Shown here: piece by piece, positions 16,099 to 25,341 of the stretch
Position numbering within the stretch: position 1 is the first letter of the stretch
Layout: the number at the start of each line of letters is the position of its first letter
Position numbers and translations under genes: made by a program
Source: Hymenobacter guriensis
GTDB taxonomy: Bacteria; Bacteroidota; Bacteroidia; Cytophagales; Hymenobacteraceae
Reading direction: 5' to 3'
Length of the DNA: 64,000 bases
Assembly: GCF_015773195.1 (NCBI RefSeq)
Contig: NZ_JADWYK010000015.1
Coordinates: 62,001-126,000 of the forward strand
Notes under the pieces: generated by a model
What the model was told of the DNA's origin: nothing
Databases searched by the model: none
The model's input: only the letters and a program-made list of their open reading frames with translations

Positions 16099-17907
16099 AT
16101 GTTGAAAAAATCCGCTTTCCTGGTTTTGGCCGCGCTGCTGCTGGGCAACTGCACCAAAGACCCCAACGATATTGCCCAGCCCGACAAGTACAGCAGCGGC
16201 AGCTACCCGGCCAGCCTCGCGGCCCTGTCGGGGGTGCTTACGCCGGCGTATGCCAATCTGCGCTCCTACGAGCTCAACGGCTTTCAGATGCTGTGCAAGG
16301 ACTTTGCCTGCAGCGAGCATACCGCCGACCTGGCCTACGGGGGCGAACGGTCGTGGACGGAGCTGGCCCTCAACCACCTGAGCGTGGGCAACAGCTACGC
16401 CAACGACCTGTGGAAGGGCCTCTACACGGGCGTCAAGAACGCCAACGCCTTTCTGGACCGCGCCGACTTCTACGAGAAAAACTACATGGCCCCCTCGGAG
16501 CAGAAGGCCGTGAACACACTACGCGGCGAGGCCTACTTTCTGCGGGCGCTCTACTACTACCACCTGGAATGCTTTTATGGCGAGGGCTACATCTCGGCCG
16601 GCGGCGGAAACGACAAACTGGGGGTGCCGCTCTTCTCAACTATTCCCGCCACGCTGGAAGAAACGCAAAAGCCCCGCGCCTCGGCCCGGGAAGTATGGGA
16701 CTTCATCATCAGCGACCTGAAAAAATCGGCGGAGCTGCTCCACGGCATCGAGCGCACCGGCGTAGACCAGGGCCGCGTGACGGAGTGGGCCGCCAAGGGT
16801 TTGCTGGGCAAAGCCTACGTGTTCACCCAGGACTGGACCAATGCCAAGCCGGTGCTCCTGGATGTGATAACCAACAGCGGCAAAGCGCTGATGCCCTTCA
16901 GCAAGTACAAGAATGCCTTCAACGCGCAAAGTGGCAACGAATTCAACGAGGAGTCCTTGTTTGAGATAAACGTGGACCGCACCACACCTGGCTACGGCAT
17001 TTTCATCGACGGAGTAAATGCCAACCTCACCACCAGCCAGGGCCTGATCTGGTCGCCCAGCATCCTGGGGGACGATGGCACCGAAAACGGCCCGAACAAC
17101 AACATGGGCTACGGCAACGAGTTTATGCACGACCGGAACCTGCTGCGCTTCGGCTACAACCTGCCCATCTACCACTTGGTCAACAACCCCAAGTTTGACC
17201 CCAGCAAGCCGGTTTCCTACAAAAATCCGCGCCAGGTCATCGACCCCGAGACCAAGCAAAAGTCGCTGGAGATGCGCGCCAATAAAACGGTAGATCCACG
17301 CCTATATGTGTGTGCGCTTCAGCCCTGGATTGACTCTGTAAGCCGTGACGGCTCGCAGTACCGGCCCGTGGTGAAGTGCTCGGGCATTGGGGCGGGCATC
17401 AAGCCGCTTTTCCAGGGTTGGAGCCTGAAGAAGTTCGTGACGACCGACAACAACATCTTTGCCTACAGTGCCGCCGACGGCGCTAACTACTACCTGCTGC
17501 GACTGGCCGACGTGTACCTGCTTTACGCCGAAGCCTGCAAGAATAGCGGCGACGAAACCCAGGCGCTGGAGTTCCTGAACAAAGTAAAGCGGCGGGCTTA
17601 CGACTACCCTATCAACGAACCTTCGCCGGTAGACTACCACTCCTTCTCGGACCAGACCAGCGCCACCGACGACAACCTGGCCACCAACCCGCTGTATTAC
17701 GAGCGGTGGGCCGAGCTGTTTGCCGAAGGCCAGTGGTGGTTTGATGTGGGCCGCTGGCGCATAGGCGCTGCCGAAGCCGAGTTCTACGGCAACACGCTGC
17801 CTACCGGGGGCAAAATTGAGTGGAGCGACCAACGCTCCTACGCCTGGCCCATCCCCACCAGTGAGCTGAGTACCAACGCCAAGATGGTGCAGAACCCAGG
17901 GTATTAA
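16099..17907 (+). CDS. SusD/RagB-type surface glycan-binding lipoprotein (PUL 1)
   Basis: A 602-residue lipoprotein that should cap the SusC barrel on the cell surface and bind the incoming glycan. The lipobox ends LLLGNC, with Cys18 as the acylated residue. SusD features include the N-terminal tetratricopeptide-type segment LRGEAYFLRALYYYHLECFYG and the C-terminal block YERWAELFAEGQWWFDVGRW followed by a PIP-type ending (WPIPTSEL). It is longer than many SusD proteins because of inserted loops in the middle. It follows SusC by 29 bases and is cotranscribed with it. Confidence 0.95.
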   Translation: MLKKSAFLVLAALLLGNCTKDPNDIAQPDKYSSGSYPASLAALSGVLTPAYANLRSYELNGFQMLCKDFACSEHTADLAYGGERSWTELALNHLSVGNSYANDLWKGLYTGVKNANAFLDRADFYEKNYMAPSEQKAVNTLRGEAYFLRALYYYHLECFYGEGYISAGGGNDKLGVPLFSTIPATLEETQKPRASAREVWDFIISDLKKSAELLHGIERTGVDQGRVTEWAAKGLLGKAYVFTQDWTNAKPVLLDVITNSGKALMPFSKYKNAFNAQSGNEFNEESLFEINVDRTTPGYGIFIDGVNANLTTSQGLIWSPSILGDDGTENGPNNNMGYGNEFMHDRNLLRFGYNLPIYHLVNNPKFDPSKPVSYKNPRQVIDPETKQKSLEMRANKTVDPRLYVCALQPWIDSVSRDGSQYRPVVKCSGIGAGIKPLFQGWSLKKFVTTDNNIFAYSAADGANYYLLRLADVYLLYAEACKNSGDETQALEFLNKVKRRAYDYPINEPSPVDYHSFSDQTSATDDNLATNPLYYERWAELFAEGQWWFDVGRWRIGAAEAEFYGNTLPTGGKIEWSDQRSYAWPIPTSELSTNAKMVQNPGY

Positions 17908-17967
17908 TTTTTTCCTGCCGCTGGCGCGGCTTCTGCTGGCGTTGCTTGTCTGGCTGATTTCTCTTGT

Positions 17968-20070
17968 ATGCGAATCTGTTTGTTGCTTTTCCTGCTGGCT
18001 GCCCGCGTAGCCTCGGCCCAACCTGCCTCTCCCCTCACGGCCCAGCAAGGCAACGTGAAGCTGACAGTGGCACTGGATGCCGAAGGCCGCCCCACGTATG
18101 CCGTTTCCTACCGGCAGCAATCCGTCATCAAGCCTTCCAGGTTAGGCATAAAGCTGGCGGAGGGTCCGGGCTTCGACGGGCCGCTGACGCTGCTGGGCTC
18201 CGAAACCAAGGACGTGGACGAAACCTGGCAGCCGGTGTGGGGCGAGGTGAAAAGCATCCGCAACCACTACCAGCAGCTCACCGTGCATCTGCGCCAGCCC
18301 CAGGCCCCGGGTCGTCGTTTAGATATGGTGTTCCGGGTGTTTGCCGATGGGGTTGGCTTCCGCTATGAGTTTCCGCAGCAGCCCAACCTGAAATACTTCG
18401 TGGTAGCCGACGAGGTAACGGAGTTTGGCCTGACCGGCAACCACAAAGCCTTCTGGATTCCCGGCGACTACGATACCAACGAGTACCCCTACACCACATC
18501 CAAGCTAAGTGAGGTAAACAACGCGGCGCTGGTGAAAGCCTCCACGGCCATTGCCGTGCGCGAGGCCCCCGATGCCCAGGCGGTGCAAACGCCGCTCATG
18601 CTCAAATCGGCCGATGGATTGTACATCAACCTGCACGAGGCGGCTCTGCTGAACTACCCGGCCATGCAGCTCCACGTGGATCCGCAGACGTACCAGCTCT
18701 CGGCCCGCCTGGTGCCCGATGCCACGGGCAGCAAAGCCTACCTGCACGCCCCCGACCACACGCCCTGGCGTACCATCATCGTCAGCGATAAGGCCACCGA
18801 CATTCTGTCCTCCAAGCTCATTCTGAACCTGAACGAGCCGAGCAAACTAACGGATACCGGCTGGATCAAGCCCATGAAGTTTGTGGGCGTATGGTGGGAA
18901 ATGCAGACGGGCAAAAGCACCTGGAATTACGCCAACCGGGCTGACACCCTCACCGAAGCCGGCCAACTGATTCCGCACGGCCGCCACGGCGCTACCACCG
19001 CCAACGTGAAGCGCTACATCGACTTTGCCGCCAAGAATGGTATTCCGGGCGTGCTGGTGGAAGGCTGGAACGTGGGCTGGGAAGACTGGTTTGGCAACTG
19101 GAAGGAAGACGTGTTCGACTTCGTAACGCCCTATCCTGATTTTAATGTGCAGGAGCTGCAGCAGTATGCGGCCGGCAAGGGCGTGCAAATGATCATGCAC
19201 AACGAAACCTCGGGCTCGGCCACGGACTACGAGCGGCGCCTTGAACCGGCCTATACCTTCATGAACCAGCACGGCTACCCGGCCGTGAAAACCGGCTATG
19301 TGGGCCGCATTGTACCGCGTGGGGAGCACCACGACGGGCAGTGGATGGTAAACCACTACACCCGCGTAGCCGAAACGGCTGCCCGTCACCGCGTGATGGT
19401 GGACATGCACGAACCCGTGCGCCCCACCGGCCTGCACCGTACCTACCCTAACTGGCTGGCTTCCGAAGCCGGCCGCGGCAACGAGTACAACGCCTTTAGC
19501 GACGGAAACCGCCCTGACCATGAGACCATTCTGCCCTTTACCCGCCTCATGGGCGGCCCTATGGACTATACGCCCGGCATCTTCAAGCTGCGCAACTACT
19601 CCGCCGATGCCACGCGGCGGGTGCAAACCACCCTGGCCAAGCAGCTGGCCCTGTACGTGACGCTTTACAGCCCGCTGCAGATGGCTGCCGACCTGCCGGA
19701 AAATTACGAGAAGGAGCCGGCCGCTTTCCAGTTTATCAAAGATGTGCCCGTAGACTGGGACGATACCCGCGTGCTGGAGGCAGAGCCCGGCGAGTACGTA
19801 ACCATTGCCCGCCAGGAAAAGGGCAAGAGCAACTGGTTTATCGGCGCTATTACCAACGAGAAAGGCCGCGCTACCACGCTCAAGCTGGACTTTCTGGAAA
19901 AAGGCCGCAAGTACATGGCCACCGTGTATGCTGATGGTGACGGCGCCGACTGGCAAGCAAACCCCGAAGCATACAACGTCACCAAAACGACTGTGCGCGC
20001 CGGGGCCAAGCTGCCGCTGCGCCTGGCGCCGGGTGGTGGGGCTGCCGTCAGCATTATCGCCATTCCTTAG
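17968..20070 (+). CDS. GH97 alpha-glucosidase, SusB-like
   Basis: A 700-residue exported GH97 enzyme that should release glucose from alpha-glucosides by inversion. A signal peptide (MRICLLLFLLAARVASAQ) is present. From family knowledge, Bacteroides SusB uses Glu439, Glu508 and Glu532. Here MHNETS, HEPVR and GNEYNA supply Glu413, Glu482 and Glu506, whose mutual spacings (69 and 24) are identical, so the inverting alpha-glucosidase subgroup is favoured over the retaining alpha-galactosidases. There is no T9SS tail or lipobox, so it is probably periplasmic. It is the third gene of the PUL 1 operon. Confidence 0.93.
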   Translation: MRICLLLFLLAARVASAQPASPLTAQQGNVKLTVALDAEGRPTYAVSYRQQSVIKPSRLGIKLAEGPGFDGPLTLLGSETKDVDETWQPVWGEVKSIRNHYQQLTVHLRQPQAPGRRLDMVFRVFADGVGFRYEFPQQPNLKYFVVADEVTEFGLTGNHKAFWIPGDYDTNEYPYTTSKLSEVNNAALVKASTAIAVREAPDAQAVQTPLMLKSADGLYINLHEAALLNYPAMQLHVDPQTYQLSARLVPDATGSKAYLHAPDHTPWRTIIVSDKATDILSSKLILNLNEPSKLTDTGWIKPMKFVGVWWEMQTGKSTWNYANRADTLTEAGQLIPHGRHGATTANVKRYIDFAAKNGIPGVLVEGWNVGWEDWFGNWKEDVFDFVTPYPDFNVQELQQYAAGKGVQMIMHNETSGSATDYERRLEPAYTFMNQHGYPAVKTGYVGRIVPRGEHHDGQWMVNHYTRVAETAARHRVMVDMHEPVRPTGLHRTYPNWLASEAGRGNEYNAFSDGNRPDHETILPFTRLMGGPMDYTPGIFKLRNYSADATRRVQTTLAKQLALYVTLYSPLQMAADLPENYEKEPAAFQFIKDVPVDWDDTRVLEAEPGEYVTIARQEKGKSNWFIGAITNEKGRATTLKLDFLEKGRKYMATVYADGDGADWQANPEAYNVTKTTVRAGAKLPLRLAPGGGAAVSIIAIP

Positions 20071-20154
20071 CCGTAAAGTAGTATCTTGAAGCAGTCAATA
20101 TTTTATCCTAATCCGTCCTTATCCACTCTGTTTTCCGACCTCCTCTATAAGTAC

Positions 20155-21570
20155 ATGAAAAAGCTGTTTTTACTTTTTTTCTTACTGCGGGCAGCTACGG
20201 CCCTGGCCCAACCGCCTAGCGTAGCCAAAACCAACCCGCAGCGGGTATATATGCACTATATGCCTTGGTTCGAGACGCCCCAGACTTCTGATAACCGAAG
20301 ATGGGGCCTGCACTGGACCATGAGCAACCAGAATCCCAACATCGTTGACCCGGCCACCGGCAAGCGGCAGATTGCCGCGCATTACTACCCGCTGATCGGC
20401 CCCTACGCCAGCTCCGACCCCAACGTAATAGAGTACCATTTGCTGCTGCTCAAATACGCCGGCGTAGACGGGGTGCTGATTGATTTTTACGGCAATGGCG
20501 GCAACGACCTGCCCCTGCTGCTGCGCAATACCAACGCGCTGGTGCCGCGCACGGCCGATGTAGGCCTTGGCTTCGGGGTAGTATTTGAGGATCAGTTTGC
20601 GGCCACGCTCGCCGATGCTAAGGCCAACATGCAGTACGTAGGCACCAATTACTTTTCGCGGGCCAACTACCTCCAGCTCGATGGCAAGCCGCTGGTCCTC
20701 ACCTTCGGTCCGCAGAAATACCAGACACCCGCTGACTGGACGCAGATTCTGGGCGTGCTCCCTACGCCACCTACGTTCCTGCCTCTGTGGTACGAATCGG
20801 CTGATGCCGGCGCCAATGCCTCGGGCGAGTTCAGCTGGATTTACTCGGATTTCCTGACCGGCCTCACCAATTTCTACAAGAACCGGGCACCCGGCCTGGG
20901 CGTAGCGGGTGGTGTGGCCTACCCCGGCTTCGACAGCTTTTACGCTAAAGGCGGCTGGGGCGGACCCACCTGGGTGATTCCGCACAACGACGGCCAGACG
21001 CTCAAGCAAACCCTGGACCTGGCCACGCAGTACCAGAGCCGCCTGGACTTCGTGCAGTTGGCTACGTTCAACGACTTTGGCGAAGGCACCATGCTGGAGC
21101 CTACGCAGGAGTTCGGCTTCGCGGCCCTGGAGCAAGTGCAGGCTTTCACGGGCGTAGCGTACACCGTAGCGGAACTGAAGCTGGCGTACCAGCTCTATAC
21201 TCTGCGCAAGTTCCACGCGGGCAATACCAACGCCCAGGCTACCTTGGACCAAGCCTTCCAGAAGTTCGTTGCCCTGGATGTGCCCGCCGCAGCCAGCCTG
21301 CTCAACAGCCTAAGTCAGCCTACGCCCGTGCGCCCCGCCTCTGGCAGCCTGCGCCTGCAGCTTTACCCCAATCCAGCCGGTAGCACCCTGAAACTGTTTT
21401 ACCCGGCTGAGCTGAAAGGCGGTACCGTGCAGGTACTGGATGCTACGGGCCGCGTGGTGCTTACCCAGGCCGGCCACCCTAGTTTGGACATCAGAGGTCT
21501 GGCCTCCGGCACTTATCGGCTGGTGTACAGCAAAGGCAACACGCACCTCAGCCAGTCCTTTGTAAAGTAG
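20155..21570 (+). CDS. GH71/GH99-like glycoside hydrolase with T9SS sorting domain
   Basis: A 471-residue secreted hydrolase-like protein. A signal peptide ends ALAQ. The barrel opens with RVYMHYMPWFETP, includes VDGVLIDFYG with Asp110, and has FNDFGEGTMLEPT with Glu310, a motif that resembles the (E/D)xxEGTxxEP signature of GH71 alpha-1,3-glucanases and GH99 alpha-mannosidases. The last 75 residues (LYPNPAGS onward) form a type A C-terminal sorting domain for the type IX secretion system, so it should be released or surface-attached. Beside SusB-like GH97, alpha-1,3-glucanase is the more likely activity, but mannan is not excluded. The ATG at 20155 begins the signal peptide. Confidence 0.75.
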   Translation: MKKLFLLFFLLRAATALAQPPSVAKTNPQRVYMHYMPWFETPQTSDNRRWGLHWTMSNQNPNIVDPATGKRQIAAHYYPLIGPYASSDPNVIEYHLLLLKYAGVDGVLIDFYGNGGNDLPLLLRNTNALVPRTADVGLGFGVVFEDQFAATLADAKANMQYVGTNYFSRANYLQLDGKPLVLTFGPQKYQTPADWTQILGVLPTPPTFLPLWYESADAGANASGEFSWIYSDFLTGLTNFYKNRAPGLGVAGGVAYPGFDSFYAKGGWGGPTWVIPHNDGQTLKQTLDLATQYQSRLDFVQLATFNDFGEGTMLEPTQEFGFAALEQVQAFTGVAYTVAELKLAYQLYTLRKFHAGNTNAQATLDQAFQKFVALDVPAAASLLNSLSQPTPVRPASGSLRLQLYPNPAGSTLKLFYPAELKGGTVQVLDATGRVVLTQAGHPSLDIRGLASGTYRLVYSKGNTHLSQSFVK

Positions 21571-21614
21571 ATGCTCCCCTATTTTTTCCATTTTTCCCAC
21601 CTTTTCCATTTCTC

Positions 21615-23051
21615 ATGAAAATTTTTACTCAACTGCTGTGCGCCGCCGCCCTGCTGGCTGTCAGCCAGCAAGCCGCCGCCCAAACCCTGCTCGATAACTT
21701 CGAGACGACCCGCTTGCTCTCCTATCCGGAGGCCCAAGGCGTCCTCACGCAGGAAGCAGCCAACCCTTTTAAAGGCACTGGCAACAACAGCACCTCAGTG
21801 GCCAAGTTTGTGCGGGATGCCAACTCCCCGTACTCTACTATCACTATCCGGCCCAAAAACGGCAAGTTTGCCGATGTATCGGCGTACAAATCCGGTGCAC
21901 AGAAGCTCACGATGAAATTTCTGAGCCCCGGCCCCGATTTGCGGGTAAACCTGGTGATGCAGGACAAAGACAAAGTAGCTTATCCGGCAGGCAACTACGC
22001 GGGCCTGTTCTTTGCCGTTACCACGGCCGCTGCCAACACCTGGGAGACGCTCACCTTCACCTTTGAAGCGCCCGAAGGCTCCTTCGACCCAACCGTCACG
22101 GCCAAAGACATCGACCAGATTGCCATGCTCATTGCGCCCGGCGTTACGGGAGCCCCGGCCGGTGCAACCTACTACTTCGATGATTTTATGGGGCCGGCTA
22201 CAGAGGCTATTCCTACCAGTGGCCAGCCTCCTATCCTGCTCGATGACTTCGAGACCAGCCGCTACGTGGAGTACCCGGTAGCTCAGGGCGTGCTCACGGA
22301 AAAAGCCCCAAACCCATTCAAAACCGCGGCTAACAACAGTGCTTCGGTAGCAAAATTCGAGCGTTCGGCCTCCGATATGTATTCTACCATTGCCATCCGT
22401 ACCAAAAGCGGCTTTTTCGCCGATGTATCGGACTATGCCAGTGGCGCGCAGAAAATGACGATGAAATTCCTGAGCCCCGGCCCCGGCACCCGGGTACAGC
22501 TGGTGCTGCAGAATGCCGCAACGGTAGCGTATCCGAAGGGCAACTACGCCGGTGACTTCTTTGCCACCACCACAGCCGCCGCTAACACCTGGGAAACCCT
22601 GACGTTTGACTTCACCCCCGGCGTTGCTAATGCCACGTTCGACCCAACTGTAAAAGCCACCGACATTGACCAGATTGCCCTGCTCATTGCGCCCGGCTCG
22701 AGCAACAACGGCGCCACCTACTACTTCGATGACCTGATGGGCCCGGCCCTCGTAACAATGCCTACCGCTAACCGTGGCGCCCAGAATGCTACGGCTGCCT
22801 TCGCCGCTGTGTATCCCAACCCTGCTGCCGGCATCACCCAGCTACCCTACAGCCTGCAGAAATCTGCGGTAGTAAGCCTGGCCGTGTTCGATAACCTGGG
22901 CCGCCGCGTAGCGCAGGTAATTGACCGCCAGCAGCAGCCCGCTGGCCAGTTTTCCGCCGAGCTGAATGCGGCCCGCCTCGCCCCCGGCCTCTACACCTGC
23001 CGCCTGACGGTAGATGGCGTAGCTCTTACCCGCCGGCTGAGCGTGCAATAA
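21615..23051 (+). CDS. Secreted protein with duplicated binding-type domain and T9SS sorting domain
   Basis: A 478-residue secreted protein. After a signal peptide (residues 1-22) come two copies of about 170 residues, at 25-196 and 207-377. Both contain LLD(N/D)FET, a YPxAQGVLT stretch, FADVSxYxSGAQK, KFLSPGP, TAAANTWETLTF and ATYYFDD(F/L)MGPA. The fold is probably a beta-sandwich resembling carbohydrate-binding modules. A type A T9SS domain (AVYPNPAAG onward) ends the protein. No catalytic residues were recognised, so a glycan-binding role on the cell surface is inferred. It is the last gene of PUL 1, 44 bases after the GH71/99-like gene. Confidence 0.75.
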   Translation: MKIFTQLLCAAALLAVSQQAAAQTLLDNFETTRLLSYPEAQGVLTQEAANPFKGTGNNSTSVAKFVRDANSPYSTITIRPKNGKFADVSAYKSGAQKLTMKFLSPGPDLRVNLVMQDKDKVAYPAGNYAGLFFAVTTAAANTWETLTFTFEAPEGSFDPTVTAKDIDQIAMLIAPGVTGAPAGATYYFDDFMGPATEAIPTSGQPPILLDDFETSRYVEYPVAQGVLTEKAPNPFKTAANNSASVAKFERSASDMYSTIAIRTKSGFFADVSDYASGAQKMTMKFLSPGPGTRVQLVLQNAATVAYPKGNYAGDFFATTTAAANTWETLTFDFTPGVANATFDPTVKATDIDQIALLIAPGSSNNGATYYFDDLMGPALVTMPTANRGAQNATAAFAAVYPNPAAGITQLPYSLQKSAVVSLAVFDNLGRRVAQVIDRQQQPAGQFSAELNAARLAPGLYTCRLTVDGVALTRRLSVQ

Positions 23052-23070
23052 TCCTGCACTTCGAGTAACA

Positions 23071-23122
23071 AGGACCAACAAAGAGCCCCAGCCGAAATCG
23101 GCTGGGGCTCTTTGTTGGTCCT
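23071..23122. terminator. Strong bidirectional terminator ending PUL 1
   Basis: A perfect 25-bp stem (23071-23095 with 23098-23122) has a 2-base centre. The GC-rich core GAGCCCCAGCCGA is followed by TCTTTGTTGG. It lies between the PUL 1 operon and the convergent methyltransferase gene. Confidence 0.88.
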
Positions 23123-23160
23123 CACCAGGAATACACTCCTGTAATTCCTGGCCTTCGAGC

Positions 23161-23901
23161 CTACTCCGGCATTTTCCGGCCTAGCCGCACGAACACCGGA
23201 AACAGCACTTCCCGCTCACCTTGCCCCCAGGCTTCCGTCAGCTCGTCGGCTAGCAGTAGCACCGCGTCCTGGCCGTGCTGCTTGCGGTATTTCACCACGC
23301 TTGACCAGGTGCGCAGGTAGTTCAGGAAATGCTCGGCCGTCCAGCGGCGAGCCTCGGTAAAATGGGCATGTTCCACATCGGCAAACGGGAAGGGCAGGCG
23401 AGCATACTGGTCGTCAATATGCCAGCGGTTTTCGTCCCAGTACGGGCGCATGGTTTCGGCGTAGAACCGGCGGATGAGCGAATCCAGTCCGGCACTTACC
23501 TGCACCAGCCCGTAGCCCCACTCGGCTACCACCCCGCCGGGGCGCAGCACCCGCTGCACTTCCCGGTTGAAGGCCTCGAACTCAAACCAATGCACCGCCT
23601 GCCCTACCGTTACCAGATCTACGGCCGCATCGGCCAGCGGCGCGTGCTCGGCCGGGGCCAGCTGGTAGGTGATGTTGGGCTGCCGGGGCGCTTCGGCCAG
23701 TTGGGCGGCGCTGATGTCGGTGGCCGTCACCTGGGCAAAGTGCGCGGCCAGCACCACGGCTACCTGCCCGTTGCCGGTGGCGCAGTCCCAGGCGTGCGCC
23801 TGGCTCGGCACGCGCGGCAGCAGCCACTCGTATAAAGCCGCCGGGTAGTCGATGCGGTAGCGGGCGTAGAGGCTGGCTTGGTCAGAAAAACGGTCGAGCA
23901 T
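23161..23901 (-). CDS. Class I SAM-dependent methyltransferase
   Basis: A 246-residue Rossmann-type methyltransferase of the UbiE/Methyltransf_11-like group. Motif I is WDCATGNGQVA at about residues 38-48, the acidic ribose-binding position lies in TATDIS, and motif IV-like VTVGQAVHWFE follows at about 95-106. The C-terminal half is helical and may bind the acceptor. The acceptor is unknown. It stands alone, convergent with PUL 1 and divergent from the oxidoreductase gene. Confidence 0.85.
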   Translation of the reverse strand: MLDRFSDQASLYARYRIDYPAALYEWLLPRVPSQAHAWDCATGNGQVAVVLAAHFAQVTATDISAAQLAEAPRQPNITYQLAPAEHAPLADAAVDLVTVGQAVHWFEFEAFNREVQRVLRPGGVVAEWGYGLVQVSAGLDSLIRRFYAETMRPYWDENRWHIDDQYARLPFPFADVEHAHFTEARRWTAEHFLNYLRTWSSVVKYRKQHGQDAVLLLADELTEAWGQGEREVLFPVFVRLGRKMPE

Positions 23902-24058
23902 GATGGGGAGACGGCTAGATGGTTGACGGTTTTCCGGCTAATATAGCTGAACAGCTGCCTGGCTGGGTCCGAGTGTAAGGGGTGACACTCTTTACTCTAA
24001 TTGATGTACTGATTTACTCGGCAAACTGCGCAACATTTGCGCCAATGCGGCAGGTTGC

Positions 24059-24130
24059 GGGGCTTGTTCCCGCCCGGGCGTTGGACATCAGTAGGCGGGT
24101 TCGTTCAATGTCCGGGCGGGGACGAGCCCC
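24059..24130. repeat. Palindromic intergenic repeat, copy 1
   Basis: GGGGCTTGTTCCCGCCCG (24059-24076) and CGGGCGGGGACGAGCCCC (24113-24130) are inverted arms with two mismatches, around an inner CGTTGGACA / TTCAATGTC pair. A second copy with nearly the same arms is at 63551-63665. The rest of 23902-24186 holds no gene that I can see. Confidence 0.7.
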
Positions 24131-24186
24131 ACCCCTACCGCGTGACGGATATCCAGAAAACCATTCAATCACTTAATCTTTCAGCC

Positions 24187-25224
24187 ATGTCTCTTCCAAT
24201 TTCCACCGGGCTGCTGGCCTATGGCATGTCGGGCCGGGTGTTTCATGCGCCGTTCCTAGCCACGCACCCCGGCTTCCGGCTGCAGGCCGTGGTGGAGCGC
24301 ACCCGCAAGGAAGCCGCCGCCACCTACCCCGCGGTGCAGAGCTACAACAGTGTGGCCGAGCTGCTGGCCGATGAGACGCTGGAGCTGGTGGTGGTGAATA
24401 CACCCAACTTTACGCATTTCGACCTGGCCCGGCAGGCCCTGGAAGCCGGCAAGCACGTGCTGCTGGAAAAGCCCGTTACGGCCACCCTGGCCGAGCTGGA
24501 CGCGCTGCTGGCCCTGGTCGAGAAACAGGGCAAGCTGCTGCTGGCTTACCAGAACCGCCGCTGGGACGCCGACTTTCAGCTGGTGCGGCAAGTGGTGGAA
24601 AGCGGCAGGCTGGGCCGGCTCACGGAGGCGCACTTCCGCTTCGACCGGTACAAGCCCGGCCTCAACCCCAAGGTGTTCAAAGAAGACCCCATCGTGCCCG
24701 CCAGCGGCTTCCATTACGACTTAGGTTCCCACGTGCTGGACGAGGCTTTGAGCTTGTTTGGCCGCCCCGAGCGGATGCAGGTGGCACAAGCCAGCCAGCG
24801 GCCCGGCTCCCGGGTGGTCGATTTTTTTCATACCCACCTCACCTATGCCGCCGGCCTGCAGGTGTTCGTGACGGTGAGTTTGCTGGCTGCGGCGCCGGTG
24901 CCCGCCTACGTGCTGCACGGCACCCAGGGCTCCTTCCAGAAGCGCCGCGCCGACGTGCAGGAAACCCAGCTGGCCGCCGGCCTGCTGCCCACCGACGCAA
25001 CCTATGGCTGGGAGCCGGCCGAAGCCGCCGGCCAGCTGACGTTGGCGGAGGCAAACGGGCAGCTTTCCACCACCGCTCTGGAGGCCCCGCGCGGCAGCTA
25101 TCCGGCCTTGTTTGAGGCCGTGTACCAGGCTATTCGCCATGGGCAGCCGTATCCTGTGCGGGCCGAGGAGCTCCGCTGGCAGCTGGAAATTCTGGAGCAA
25201 GCCGCACGGCCGGCCCACGGCTGA
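24187..25224 (+). CDS. Gfo/Idh/MocA family NAD(P)-dependent oxidoreductase
   Basis: A 345-residue dehydrogenase of the glucose-fructose oxidoreductase / inositol dehydrogenase family. The N-terminal nucleotide-binding segment is LLAYGMSGRVFHAPFL, the family motif EKPVT stands at about residues 96-100, and the C-terminal domain has ASGFHYDLGSHVLDEAL with a likely catalytic His. It resembles the YdgJ/YhhX-type subgroup, which starts with G(M)SG.VFHAP. The substrate is unknown. The ATG at 24187 is chosen because an upstream start at 24037 would translate the palindromic repeat. Confidence 0.88.
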   Translation: MSLPISTGLLAYGMSGRVFHAPFLATHPGFRLQAVVERTRKEAAATYPAVQSYNSVAELLADETLELVVVNTPNFTHFDLARQALEAGKHVLLEKPVTATLAELDALLALVEKQGKLLLAYQNRRWDADFQLVRQVVESGRLGRLTEAHFRFDRYKPGLNPKVFKEDPIVPASGFHYDLGSHVLDEALSLFGRPERMQVAQASQRPGSRVVDFFHTHLTYAAGLQVFVTVSLLAAAPVPAYVLHGTQGSFQKRRADVQETQLAAGLLPTDATYGWEPAEAAGQLTLAEANGQLSTTALEAPRGSYPALFEAVYQAIRHGQPYPVRAEELRWQLEILEQAARPAHG

Positions 25225-25254
25225 GCTTCTGCGCGCGGCGGCCCGAAATCCTTC

Positions 25255-25262
25255 TATCTTTG
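25255..25262 (+). promoter_or_regulatory. -7 promoter box TATCTTTG for the DEAD-box helicase
   Basis: Perfect match to TAnnTTTG, 79 bases upstream of the predicted TTG start at 25342. It implies a leader of roughly 70 bases, which is typical for RNA helicase genes under cold control, but no specific leader structure was recognised. Confidence 0.5.
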
Positions 25263-25341
25263 TTTCAACCAGAATACCAGCTGCCGCAAGCTGACCAGGA
25301 AACCAAGGTCAGCCATTCATCATCTTAATTCTCGCTGAACC

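Noticed and set aside
18847..19956. Minus-strand frame opposite the GH97 gene
   Set aside because: Antisense shadow; the plus strand carries the three conserved catalytic Glu residues with the spacing of SusB.
25255..25341. Cold-shock-type or other riboswitch in the helicase leader
   Set aside because: No conserved structure recognised; the leader is short and has no strong hairpin.
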